From Mycobacteriaceae bacterium (GTDB taxonomy: Bacteria; Actinomycetota; Actinomycetes; Mycobacteriales; Mycobacteriaceae): 64,000 nucleotides of DNA. The stretch covers positions 56,047 to 120,046 of the forward strand of contig JAPOKC010000003.1 of NCBI GenBank assembly GCA_029977845.1. Reading direction: 5' to 3'. The notes under the pieces were generated by a model. It saw nothing but the letters and a program-made list of their open reading frames with translations. It ran no database searches and had not been told where the DNA came from. The translations under genes were made by a program, and so were the position numbers. Below are positions 37,301 to 45,056 of this stretch, one piece after another; the first letter of the stretch is position 1; every line of letters starts with the position of its first letter.

Positions 37301-38782
37301 GGCCCGTTCACCACGACAGAAGCGGCCTCCCGCTTCGGGCTGGGGCTGCGAGTCGCCGCCGATGCTCTCAGCCGAATGGCGTTGGACACCAAGCTCGTTC
37401 GCGGCGAGTTCACCGACCTGGCTGACGGCACAGGCGAGCAATGGTGCGATGCGGGCGTTCTGCGCACATTACGTCGGCGATCCCTGGCGGCACTCCGAGC
37501 CCAGGTCGAGCCGGTGTCCACCGCGGCGTTCGCCCGGTTCCTACCCGCCTGGCAGCAAGTCGGCTCCGCTGCGGCCACGGGGACGGAGGGACTGCTCACC
37601 GTCATCGATCAACTCTCCGGTGCTGCGGTGCCCGCGTCCGCCGTCGAACCGCTGGTGTTCGCCTCCCGCGTCCGCGACTACCAGCCCACGATGCTCGACG
37701 AGTTGCTCGCCTCCGGCGAGATCACCTGGTCCGGCGCCGGCGCGATCTCCGGTGGTGACGGCTGGATCCGCTTCCACCTCGCCGAGACCGCACCGTTGAC
37801 GATCGCCACACCCACCGAGATCGACCTCACCGACACCCACGTGGCCATCCTCGACGTTCTCGGCCGACCGGGCGATGCCCGCGGGGCATTCTTCTTCCGC
37901 CAACTCTCCTCAGGTCCCGATGACGCGTTCAAATCCGCTCTGTGGGAACTGATCTGGGCCGGCTGGGTCACCGGTGACACCTTCGCGCCGATCCGGGCGA
38001 TGCTGGCCGGCAACCGGCGTCAGCCGGCACACCGACACCGCCGCGCGCCTCGGCTGACCCGGTACGCGTTCAGCCAACAGCAGGTGCGATCCGTCGATCC
38101 GAGCGTGGCCGGCCGGTGGTCGGCGCTGCCGGCTGCCGAGCCCGATTCCACGCTGCGGGCCCACTTCACCGCCGAACTGATGATGAACCGCTACGGCGTG
38201 CTGACCAAGGGTGCGGTGACCGCAGAGGGTGTCCCTGGCGGGTTCGCCGGTTTGTACAAAGTGCTGAGCACGATGGAGGAGGCCGGACGCGCACAGCGCG
38301 GGTACTTTGTCGAGTCCCTCGGCGGTGCCCAGTTCGCCCTCGCCTCGACGGTCGACCGCCTCCGCGGTTTCGCGGATGACGATGCTCCCCCGGGCTACCG
38401 GGCCGTGGTCCTGGCCGCGGCTGATCCGGCGAATCCCTACGGGTCCGCCCTGGCGTGGCCATCCCACCTCGACGGCGAAGGGCACCGCCCCGGACGAAAA
38501 GCCGGGGCTCTCGTCGTATTGGTCGACGGGAACCTGGTCTGGTACTCCGAGCGCGGTGGACGGTCGCTGCTGAACTTCAGCGCCGATCCGCAGGCTCAGC
38601 GGGCCGCGGCCGGCGCGCTGACCGATCTCGTCACCCGGCGCGGCCTCGGCGGGATCCTGATCGAGAAGATCGACGGGGTGCCGGTTCTGGAGGTCGCGGC
38701 CCACGCCGATCAGCGAGATACCGCCGACGCGCTGGCGGCAGCGGGCTTCGCCCGCACCCCGCGCGGACTGCGACTTCGCTAG
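34304..38782 (+). CDS. lhr: Lhr, large ATP-dependent DNA helicase
   Basis: A superfamily 2 DNA helicase of 1,492 residues linked to DNA repair. It has Walker A APTGSGKT at 46-53, DEVH at 166-169, a motif III of SATVRPPEE, and motif VI of the form GLQRVGRAGHQVG. The core occupies roughly the first 850 residues. The long C-terminal Lhr-CTD includes winged-helix parts and ends in GGILIEKIDGVPVLE, which is normal for this family. The start is GTG at 34304. In M. tuberculosis the next gene is nei; here a sugar cluster of 12.5 kb separates them. Confidence 0.95.
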   Translation: MKPADPLNRFSALTRRWFEGTFAAPTAAQSQAWESIADGNHTLVIAPTGSGKTLAAFLWAIDRLAHESEQSGTRVLYVSPLKALAIDVERNLRTPLAGISRIAEHDRLTAPQITVGVRSGDTTPAQRRGLITNPPDVLITTPESLFLMLTSAARETLASVQTVIVDEVHAVAGTKRGAHLALSLERLDALLEKPAQRIGLSATVRPPEEVARFLTGGRPARIINPPAAKTFDLSVQVPVPDMANLENNTIWPDVENRIVDLIEAHRSTIVFANSRRLAERITARINEIHAERQGAELNRPPAHMLASNQIQGAEPLLARAHHGSVSKEQRAAVEDDLKSGRLRAVVATSSLELGIDMGSVDLVIQVEAPPSVASGLQRVGRAGHQVGEISRGVLLPKHRTDLIDCAVSAQRMLSGSIETMRVPANPLDVLAQQTVAACALEPVSAEEWFDVVRRSAPFATLPRSAYEATLDLLSGKYPSTDFAELRPRLVYDRDTGTLTARPGAQRLAVTSGGTIPDRGLFSVYLATESEKPSRVGELDEEMVYESRPGDVIALGATSWRITEITHDRVLVIPAPGQPARLPFWRGDDAGRPAELGEAIGRFTGELSGLDPNEFAKRCDELGFDEFATANLSRLIDEQREATKTVPSDNTLVVERFRDELGDWRVILHSPYGLKVHGPLALAVSRRLLERYGIDEKPTAADDGIVVRLPDTEDTPPGAELFVFDPDEIEALITAEVGGSALFASRFRECAARALLLPRRHPGKRSPLWHQRQRSAQLLDVARKYPDFPMVLETVRECLQDVYDVPMLTELMTRIAGRRIRLLEVETPTPSPFATSLLFGYVGAFMYEGDSPLAERRAAALSLDTSLLAELLGRVELRELLDAEVVTSTSRQLQHLSDDRKARDAEGVADLLRMLGPLTAQEIADRCTAADVGPWLDGLLATKRVLNVSYADQTWWVAVEDIGRLRDAVGVAVPVGVPSAFTESVTDPLGELLARFSRTRGPFTTTEAASRFGLGLRVAADALSRMALDTKLVRGEFTDLADGTGEQWCDAGVLRTLRRRSLAALRAQVEPVSTAAFARFLPAWQQVGSAAATGTEGLLTVIDQLSGAAVPASAVEPLVFASRVRDYQPTMLDELLASGEITWSGAGAISGGDGWIRFHLAETAPLTIATPTEIDLTDTHVAILDVLGRPGDARGAFFFRQLSSGPDDAFKSALWELIWAGWVTGDTFAPIRAMLAGNRRQPAHRHRRAPRLTRYAFSQQQVRSVDPSVAGRWSALPAAEPDSTLRAHFTAELMMNRYGVLTKGAVTAEGVPGGFAGLYKVLSTMEEAGRAQRGYFVESLGGAQFALASTVDRLRGFADDDAPPGYRAVVLAAADPANPYGSALAWPSHLDGEGHRPGRKAGALVVLVDGNLVWYSERGGRSLLNFSADPQAQRAAAGALTDLVTRRGLGGILIEKIDGVPVLEVAAHADQRDTADALAAAGFARTPRGLRLR

Positions 38783-38897
38783 CCCGGGGAGTTAGCTGGA
38801 CGGCGCGGCTACTGGCGGTTGCTGACCGCGAATGCGCCGCCGAACTTTTCCTAGACCCCTGGTAGATGCCATCGCCGTCGGGCCGCGGTGAAACCAT

Positions 38898-38926
38898 TTG
38901 CCAAACACAACTGCTTTAGCTACCGT
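38898..38926 (+). promoter_or_regulatory. Candidate SigA promoter for the sugar cluster
   Basis: TTGCCA (38898-38903, 5 of 6 to TTGACA), a 17-base spacer and TACCGT (38921-38926) lie in the 198-base gap after lhr. The transcript would start near 38933, leaving a leader of about 48 bases to TTG at 38981. The rest of that gap shows no other feature. Confidence 0.45.
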
Positions 38927-38980
38927 TGCGGGTCGGTCTGCGGTGCTACGTGCGAGCGCTGCCGCGAGTGAGGCAATCCG

Positions 38981-39778
38981 TTGGATATCGAGCAGTCGAA
39001 TTGGGCCAACCGCAGCAGCATCGGCCTGGTGGGCGACTTCTTCGGAATCGGATCCAACGGCCTGATGCCGTTGTATGACGAACTTCTCGACGATTCCGAG
39101 CTGGTCGACATGGCCAACGACCAGTTCGCGATTGGACGGTCGAAGGGTTTCACCCGAGGCATTTTCGGGAAGCCCGATGTTGATTCGATCGACTGGTTCG
39201 GATTCGAACGAATTCTGATGTACGTCCTGGTCCGGCACTTCCGCCCGGCCCACGTCTGGGAGACCGGCGTCTACTACGGCGGCAACAGCCTGTTCATCCT
39301 GCGCGCACTACAGAAGAACGGCTCCGGAGCGTTGATCTCCGCGGAACTCCCCGCGACCGCCGTGCCGGCCGGAACGCAAAGACACCCCTGGGTGAAGGAC
39401 TCCGAGGATTACGACACCAGCGCACTCGAGCCCGGATTCCTGGTTCCGCCGGCTCTGCGTGAGCTGTGGGATCTGCGGATCGGCAGCAGCCTTGATCTTC
39501 TTCCAACTTTCCCCGGCCCTTGCGATCTCTATCTCCACGACAGCGACCACTCGATGGGATTCCTTCAGCAGGAACTGAGCCTGGTCGGCCCCAGGATGGC
39601 GGATGACGGAATCGTTGTCATCGACGATATCGACTGGAACAACGCATTCCTCGAGTTCGCGGTCCGGGAAAGGCTGCGCCCGCTTCTCCTCACCGACAAC
39701 GGCAAGGACGAACTGCGGGTCCGGACCGGCGTCGCCTGGATGGCCAACCCCCTCAACCGCGATCCCAGCTTCACCTGA
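38981..39778 (+). CDS. Class I SAM-dependent methyltransferase, CmcI-like
   Basis: A 265-residue cytosolic protein. The SAM-binding loop is visible as VWETGVYYGGNSLFILRAL. Acidic motif II is DLYLHDSDHSMGFL, and DDGIVVIDDIDW is motif III, a set seen in methyltransferases of the cephalosporin hydroxylase/CmcI and Methyltransf_24 groups. It probably O-methylates a sugar; the acceptor is unknown. The TTG at 38981 is the only start compatible with the upstream in-frame TGA and has GAGG about 8 bases before it. It is the first gene of the sugar cluster. Confidence 0.75.
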   Translation: MDIEQSNWANRSSIGLVGDFFGIGSNGLMPLYDELLDDSELVDMANDQFAIGRSKGFTRGIFGKPDVDSIDWFGFERILMYVLVRHFRPAHVWETGVYYGGNSLFILRALQKNGSGALISAELPATAVPAGTQRHPWVKDSEDYDTSALEPGFLVPPALRELWDLRIGSSLDLLPTFPGPCDLYLHDSDHSMGFLQQELSLVGPRMADDGIVVIDDIDWNNAFLEFAVRERLRPLLLTDNGKDELRVRTGVAWMANPLNRDPSFT

Positions 39779-39801
39779 TCACGCTGCTAGCAGGACGGAA
39801 C

Positions 39802-40692
39802 ATGACACAGATCTCAATCGACGGGCCCGTTGTCGTCACCGGAGCCAACGGATTCATCGGCGCACGGCTGGTCCAGAAACTGTCGGAACGCGGCGTTGAT
39901 GTTGTTCGCATCGACGCCTCCGGCGCCGACGGCGCTCACCCGGTGGATATCTGCAGTGCGGCGGTGGCCGACCTGATTCCTGAGTCATCCAGGATCGTGC
40001 ACCTGGCGGCGCTGTCCACCAGTGGCTCCTGCAAAGATCAGCCGGCGCGCGCCGCCGAGGTGAACATCGGCGGAACGCTCAATCTCGCGCAGGCCGCAAG
40101 CGCCAGAGGATCGAAACAATTCGTCTTCGCCTCGACTGAATGGGTGTATGGGAGCAGCAGCAGCGAGGAACCCGCCTTCGAGAAGAATCCGATCGACATC
40201 ACCGCGCTGAACGACACCTACGCCGTCACGAAGCTTGCGGCCGAGAATCTGCTGAGGACCACCGGCCTCTTCGACGACCTGATGGTCCTGCGATTCGGAA
40301 TCGTCTACGGACCCCGGTCCGAGAACTGGTCAGCCGCCGAATCGTTGTTGGCCGCCGCCGCCAAGGGCCTCGTGGAGGTCGGCAGCCTCAGCACCGCGCG
40401 CCGATTCATCTTCGTCGACGACGTGGTGGACGGAATCATCGCTTCGCTGGGCCGACCCGGGCACGACGTTCTCAACATCGCCGGTTCGAAGCTTGCCAGC
40501 CTCGGCGATGTCATCACGGAGTCGGAGAAGATCCTCGGGCGCACCGTCGAGGTACGTGAAACGAACCCCACCGCGATCAGCGTCCGCAACCCCGACCCCG
40601 CCCACGCGATGGCAGTACTCGGTTGGCGCCCCGAGGTAGACCTTCGCGAAGGCCTCTCGCGGGTCGCTTCGCACCTGGGACTGGGCTCGTGA
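39802..40692 (+). CDS. NAD-dependent sugar epimerase/dehydratase (SDR)
   Basis: A 296-residue extended SDR. It has the cofactor loop VVTGANGFIGARL near residues 11-23, the catalytic STEWVYG with the Ser/Thr, and Y140/K144 in YAVTK, all intact. The C-terminus has the substrate-binding RFIFVDDVVDGII of nucleotide-sugar epimerases. The substrate is unknown; by context it acts on a nucleotide-bound heptose or hexose. The stop overlaps the GTG of the transketolase gene (GTGA), indicating coupling. Confidence 0.82.
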   Translation: MTQISIDGPVVVTGANGFIGARLVQKLSERGVDVVRIDASGADGAHPVDICSAAVADLIPESSRIVHLAALSTSGSCKDQPARAAEVNIGGTLNLAQAASARGSKQFVFASTEWVYGSSSSEEPAFEKNPIDITALNDTYAVTKLAAENLLRTTGLFDDLMVLRFGIVYGPRSENWSAAESLLAAAAKGLVEVGSLSTARRFIFVDDVVDGIIASLGRPGHDVLNIAGSKLASLGDVITESEKILGRTVEVRETNPTAISVRNPDPAHAMAVLGWRPEVDLREGLSRVASHLGLGS

Positions 40693-41507
40693 ATACCCAA
40701 CAGACTCCCGCGCCCGTCGAAGTCCGCAAAAGCATCGTGAAGATGCTCTACGAGGGCGGGGCAAGCCACCTCGGCTCGAACATGTCCGCCGTCGAGATGA
40801 TGATCGCCATGTTCGCCAGTGTCGACGTGGAGAAGATCAAGGCCAAGGCGCCGGACCGCTCGCGGATCATCGTCAGTAAAGGGCACTGCGCAGCAGCGAC
40901 TTACGCGACCATGGCCCATTTCGGGGTGCTGCCGATGCAGATGCTCGACACCTATCACAAGGACTCGTCCCTGCTGGCCGGCCACGTCAACCACGCCGTC
41001 GACGGAGTCGAGCACTCCACGGGAGCGCTCGGACACGGTGTCAACGTCGCGGTCGGGTGTGCACTGGGCCTGAGGTCGCGCGGCTTCAACGATCAGCTCG
41101 CTCTGACACTGGTCGGCGACGGCGAAATTCAGGAGGGGTCGATCTGGGAGGGGCTGATGTTCGCCGCTCACATGAAGTTGAACAACTTCATCATGCTGGT
41201 CGACAACAACCGGATCAGCAGCATCACCAACACCGAGAAGATCATCGACATGCGCCCGCTCGCAGACCGATTCGCCGGCTTCGGCGTCAACGTACGCGAG
41301 GTCGACGGGCACTCGGTGGCCGAAATCTCCGACGCGATCACCGATCTCCGCGGAGGGGATCGTCCCGGCGTCATCGTCTGCAACACCGTTAAGGGCAAGG
41401 ATGTCCCGTTCGCGGAATGGGAGCCCATCTGGCACTACCGCTCGCTCAACGACGAGTTGTACCGGGAAGCGATGGAGCATCTGGATCAGTTGGGAGGCCA
41501 GGCGTGA
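40689..41507 (+). CDS. Transketolase N-terminal subunit (ThDP-binding)
   Basis: A 272-residue ThDP-dependent subunit. ThDP and metal binding are shown by the GDGEIQEGSIWEGL motif ending about 30 residues later in LVDNNRIS. SKGHCAAATYA and HVNHAVDGVEHSTGALGHG carry catalytic histidines. It lacks the pyrimidine and C-terminal domains, which the next gene supplies, so the pair is a split transketolase. It could make sedoheptulose 7-phosphate, the substrate of GmhA, or add a two-carbon branch to a keto-sugar. The start is GTG at 40689, coupled to the SDR stop. It is likely cotranscribed with the next gene, with which it shares 4 bases. Confidence 0.9.
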   Translation: MNTQQTPAPVEVRKSIVKMLYEGGASHLGSNMSAVEMMIAMFASVDVEKIKAKAPDRSRIIVSKGHCAAATYATMAHFGVLPMQMLDTYHKDSSLLAGHVNHAVDGVEHSTGALGHGVNVAVGCALGLRSRGFNDQLALTLVGDGEIQEGSIWEGLMFAAHMKLNNFIMLVDNNRISSITNTEKIIDMRPLADRFAGFGVNVREVDGHSVAEISDAITDLRGGDRPGVIVCNTVKGKDVPFAEWEPIWHYRSLNDELYREAMEHLDQLGGQA

Positions 41508-42400
41508 GGGGCCAGATCATCGACGCCATCTTCGACGAGATGGAGCGCAATGAGGACATCTTCTTCCTCACCGCGGACATGGGCATCAACCTGGTCGAGA
41601 AGTTCGAGGAAAAATACCCGGACCGGTACGCCAATGTCGGCATCGCCGAACAGAACCTGATCGGCGTCAGTGCCGGTCTGGCAAACCTGGGATACCGGCC
41701 TTTCGCCTATACCATCTCGAACTTCGTGATCCATCGATGCCTCGAGCAGATCCGCAACGACATCGGTCTGCACCGCTACCCGATCACGTTGCTTGGGACG
41801 TCGACGGGATACGACAACTCCCCACTCGGGCCGACGCACCACATCATCGACGAGTGGGGAACCCTTCAGTCCCTTCCGGAGATCGACATCTACTGCCCGT
41901 CGTCGGTGACATACGCCTCCACGCTGGTGCGGACGATTCTCGAAGAATCGCGACCCGCGTACATCCGGATTCCCAAAGGCGGACACCAGGAACCGGCATC
42001 CGAAGAGCATCTGGTGCATCTCCCGGGCGCCGAGAACGGCACCGTCCTCATCTCCTACGGGGGTCCAGCGCAGTCCTGCCTCAAAGCCCGCGAGGCCGAA
42101 CCGGAACTGGGACTCGTCGTCGTCAATCGACTCCGTCCGCTACAGGACGAGGTTCTGGCGAGCGCACTGCGCCAGTACCGCAACGCCATCGTGGTCGAAG
42201 ACCACTTCGCGAACTCGGGCCTTTACGGATCCCTGTGCGAGTTCGTGAATCGCCACCGGGTACCGATCAGACTGGCCTCGCTGGCGCCGACTTCGTACGT
42301 ATTCGACGTCGGCACCACGCCCGAGTACTTCTCCAGGAAGTTCGGTCTAGACCCGGATGGCATCCTCCGCAAGGTTCAACAGATCAGCGAACTCGCTTGA
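41504..42400 (+). CDS. Transketolase C-terminal subunit
   Basis: A 298-residue partner of the N-terminal subunit. It has the pyrimidine-binding domain (ANVGIAEQNLIGVSAGLANL, with Glu in GIAEQN as the conserved catalytic residue), FAYTISNFVIHRC and a C-terminal domain (AIVVEDHFANSGLYGSLCEF). The start GTG 41504 overlaps the upstream stop by 4 bases. The 3' end overlaps the convergent methyltransferase gene by 17 bases. Confidence 0.9.
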   Translation: MRGQIIDAIFDEMERNEDIFFLTADMGINLVEKFEEKYPDRYANVGIAEQNLIGVSAGLANLGYRPFAYTISNFVIHRCLEQIRNDIGLHRYPITLLGTSTGYDNSPLGPTHHIIDEWGTLQSLPEIDIYCPSSVTYASTLVRTILEESRPAYIRIPKGGHQEPASEEHLVHLPGAENGTVLISYGGPAQSCLKAREAEPELGLVVVNRLRPLQDEVLASALRQYRNAIVVEDHFANSGLYGSLCEFVNRHRVPIRLASLAPTSYVFDVGTTPEYFSRKFGLDPDGILRKVQQISELA

Positions 42401-43154
42401 GATACCCGTCCGGCGCCACCGTGATCAGCAACTTGTTGTGGATCCGCTCGTCGATTTCGAACTCGTTGTGGGTCTTCAGGTAATCCCACACGGCAGTCTT
42501 GGGGTTGTCCCCCGGTCCCCAAGGCCGACCAGAGGTCTCATCGGCGGAAATATCCTCGATGACCGTGTCGAAGACCACGCAGTAACTCCCCACTGTCGTC
42601 AGCGGCGCATAGGCCTCCAGCTCGGCCCTGACGTGAGCATGAGTGTGGTTGCTGTCGAGGATCACCAGAACGGTCTGGTAATCGGCGGCGATCGCATGCA
42701 CCTGGGAAACAACCTCGGGCGCGATGCTCGATCCTTGAATCATCTGGATTCGCGATGCCATCGGGTGCGCCTCGACGGCGGCGCGGTTATGGGCCCGGAT
42801 GTCGATATCGATGCCCAGCACCTTGCGATTCGACCTGGCCGGATCCAGTGCAACGCCGGCCTCGATCGCATCGGCCATGTCCAGCAGGGCCAGCATGGCG
42901 GCATTGAAGATGAGCGAGCCGCCGTGGGCGATGCCGGCTTCGATGATCAGATCCGGCCGGACGCGCCAGATCAGCTCCTGCATTGCGACGACGTCCTGCG
43001 GGTACTGGATGATCGGCCGGGACATCCAGGTGAAGTTGTACGAGTACTGCGGTGTGTTCGACGAACGGATGAACCTCAGGGCGTCCTCCTTGAGGGATTC
43101 GTTTCGCGCCATCGCGTCGATCCGATCGATCACTTCCCGATCAAAGTCGCTCAC
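42384..43154 (-). CDS. CmcI/cephalosporin hydroxylase-family methyltransferase
   Basis: A 256-residue protein of the CmcI family (PF04989), the only minus-strand gene in the sugar cluster. SAM binding is suggested by LIIEAGIAHGGSLIFNAAML. Motif VLVILDSNHTHAHVRAEL carries the Asp/His set that often binds a metal in this family. Its paralogue-like neighbour at 38981 shares the fold. Such proteins often methylate sugars in glycopeptidolipids or antibiotics (inference). GTG at 43154 is preferred over TTG at 43160 because AGGAG lies 6 bases before it. The gene is divergent from gmhA and converges on transketolase. Confidence 0.78.
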   Translation of the reverse strand: MSDFDREVIDRIDAMARNESLKEDALRFIRSSNTPQYSYNFTWMSRPIIQYPQDVVAMQELIWRVRPDLIIEAGIAHGGSLIFNAAMLALLDMADAIEAGVALDPARSNRKVLGIDIDIRAHNRAAVEAHPMASRIQMIQGSSIAPEVVSQVHAIAADYQTVLVILDSNHTHAHVRAELEAYAPLTTVGSYCVVFDTVIEDISADETSGRPWGPGDNPKTAVWDYLKTHNEFEIDERIHNKLLITVAPDGYLKRVR

Positions 43155-43160
43155 GCTCAA

Positions 43161-43425
43161 CTCCTAGATGTTAGCTGGATGCCGGCTGTAGCCAACCTGG
43201 TCGCAGGACCGCCCGAAATTCGGCTCATATCCCCACTGAACTGGGATTACCCGTCTACCCGGAAGGTGGGTACACTCAGTTTAGAATATACGTCGAACGT
43301 ACTAATATCTCGCAATAGACCTGCTCAGAGCCTCCGAGGAGACAAGCCCGACCCGGCGCCGGGGCAGATGCGAGGCACGTTGTTGGGTGGAGTGTTTGTT
43401 TGCTCCGGAAGCGAAAGGATTCGAA
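43161..43425. promoter_or_regulatory. AT-rich divergent regulatory region between methyltransferase and gmhA
   Basis: A gene-free stretch of 265 bases, the only one in the sugar cluster. It holds a run of low GC (about 43280-43312), a TAGAAT-like -10, TACACT at 43271-43276 with a TTACCC 18 bases upstream, and a perfect 5-bp inverted repeat, TACGT-CGA-ACGTA (43289-43301), that could be an operator. AAAGGA before the gmhA ATG is the ribosome binding site. No box can be chosen with certainty. Confidence 0.4.
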
Positions 43426-44025
43426 ATGACGGCGGCGTCAACCACGCATTTCGGGCTCGCTCGTGCATCGCTCATCCCGACGGCGATCGCCACGGTCGAC
43501 GAGGCGGCCCTGGACGCCTTCCTAGCCGCCATCGAGGACGGTGTCGGCCGCGGGTCCCGGATCTGGATTCTCGGCAACGGCGGTAGCGCCGCTATCAGTG
43601 ATCACTTCGCCACCGACCTCGCCAAGGTCAACATCGATACCGGCCTGGGAATCCTTCCGGTCAGCCTGTGCTCAAACGGCCCCGTGCTGACTGCCCTTTC
43701 GAACGACTACGGCTACGAGGACGCATTCGCCCATCAGGTGCGCGGGTACGCGAAACCCGGCGATCTGGTGGTTGCAGTGTCGTCTTCCGGGAATTCCGAG
43801 AACGTGATCCGGGCCGTCCAACAAGGCAAGGAGAACGGCGCCACCACCGTCGGGCTGTCGGGTTTTGACGGTGGCCGCCTCGCGAAAGAATCCGATATCT
43901 CGATTCACGTCCGCACCGACACTGGTGACTACGGCACGACCGAGGACGCGCACTCCGTCATCTGCCACGCGATCTCGCTCCAGCTCCGCCAACTCGGAGA
44001 ACGGGAGAGAGCGAACAGACGATGA
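43426..44025 (+). CDS. gmhA: Phosphoheptose isomerase, GmhA-like (SIS family)
   Basis: Isomerises sedoheptulose 7-phosphate to D-glycero-D-manno-heptose 7-phosphate. The 199-residue SIS protein has ILGNGGSAAISDHFATDLAK, GPVLTALSNDYGYEDAFAHQ, SSSGNSENVIRAVQ and the catalytic EDAHSVICHAI helix with its His, all in the GmhA layout. ATG at 43426 follows an AAAGGA site. It begins the coupled run gmhA-SDR-C-methyltransferase-RmlC-SDR-fusion, each overlapping the next. M. tuberculosis has a different gmhA (Rv0113), so this is a second heptose locus or a replacement, inferred. Confidence 0.85.
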   Translation: MTAASTTHFGLARASLIPTAIATVDEAALDAFLAAIEDGVGRGSRIWILGNGGSAAISDHFATDLAKVNIDTGLGILPVSLCSNGPVLTALSNDYGYEDAFAHQVRGYAKPGDLVVAVSSSGNSENVIRAVQQGKENGATTVGLSGFDGGRLAKESDISIHVRTDTGDYGTTEDAHSVICHAISLQLRQLGERERANRR

Positions 44026-45056
44026 GGATTCTCGTCACCGGCAACCTCGGCTACATCGGAACCGTTCTCACCCAACGCCTCACCCACATGGGCCACGAGG
44101 TCCAAGGGCTTGACATCGGCTACTTCGCCGACTGCGTCGTCGGGGATCGCCCCGCCGATCCGCCGACCTGGAACGTCGACATCCGCGACGTGGACTTCAA
44201 GCACCTCGACGGGATCGACGCGGTCGTCCATCTGGCCGGCCTGTCCAATGATCCACTCGGTGCGCTCAACGAGTCGCTGACCGAAGCGATCAATCTCGAA
44301 GGTACCCTGCGGCTTCTCGACATCGCGCGCAAGTCCGGCGTATCCCGGTTCGTCTACGCCTCCTCACAGAGCATGTACGGGGTCTCCGACACCGACGCCG
44401 AACTCGACGAGGACGACAGCGCCAAGAACCCGGTGACGGCCTACGCGCGAACAAAGTGGGAAGCGGAAATCGTCATCCGGGAGGCGTCCAGACCGTCGTT
44501 CACGACGGTGGCATTCCGCCCATCGACCGTGTTCGGCCTGAGCCCACGGCCCCGATGCGACATCGTGTTCAACAACTTCGTGGCCCGCGCCTTCACCAGC
44601 GGTGAGGTGTTGATCCTCAGTGACGGCACACCGTGGCGCCCGGTGATCCACGTCCAGGATGTCTGCAGCGCGTTCGAAGCCGGCCTGTTCGCCGATCCGG
44701 GGATCGTAAGCGGGCGCGCCTTCAACGTCGGCATCAAGGACGGCAACTACACCGTGCGTGATCTCGCCGACGCCGCCGCTCGCAGCGTTCCCGGCGCCGA
44801 GGTGGTCACAGCCGCGTCGCCGAGCAAGGACGAGCGCACCTATCGTGTCAGTTTCGCCCGGATCCTGAGCGAGTTGACCCCGCTCTACAGTCCGGCCTGG
44901 GATCTCGACACCGGCGGCAAGGAACTCGTCGACGGCTGGACCAAGGCGGGGCTGAGCGCCGAGCAGGCGTTCGGACCGACATGCATCCGCCTGGAGCGCT
45001 TGCGCGAACTGCAGGAGCAGGGCCACTTGGATGGAGATCTCCGCGTTGTCCGCTGA
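44022..45056 (+). CDS. NAD-dependent sugar epimerase/dehydratase (SDR)
   Basis: A 344-residue extended SDR. It has cofactor loop VTGNLGYIGTVLTQRL (NLGYIG variant of GxxGxxG), VYASSQSMYG with the catalytic Ser, and Y141/K145 in YARTK. A C-terminal substrate part contains HVQDVCSAFEAG. It is longer than its two SDR neighbours. It may act as an epimerase or dehydratase on GDP-heptose; no dehydratase-specific feature can be assigned with confidence. It overlaps gmhA by 4 bases and the C-methyltransferase gene by 35 bases. Confidence 0.82.
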   Translation: MRILVTGNLGYIGTVLTQRLTHMGHEVQGLDIGYFADCVVGDRPADPPTWNVDIRDVDFKHLDGIDAVVHLAGLSNDPLGALNESLTEAINLEGTLRLLDIARKSGVSRFVYASSQSMYGVSDTDAELDEDDSAKNPVTAYARTKWEAEIVIREASRPSFTTVAFRPSTVFGLSPRPRCDIVFNNFVARAFTSGEVLILSDGTPWRPVIHVQDVCSAFEAGLFADPGIVSGRAFNVGIKDGNYTVRDLADAAARSVPGAEVVTAASPSKDERTYRVSFARILSELTPLYSPAWDLDTGGKELVDGWTKAGLSAEQAFGPTCIRLERLRELQEQGHLDGDLRVVR

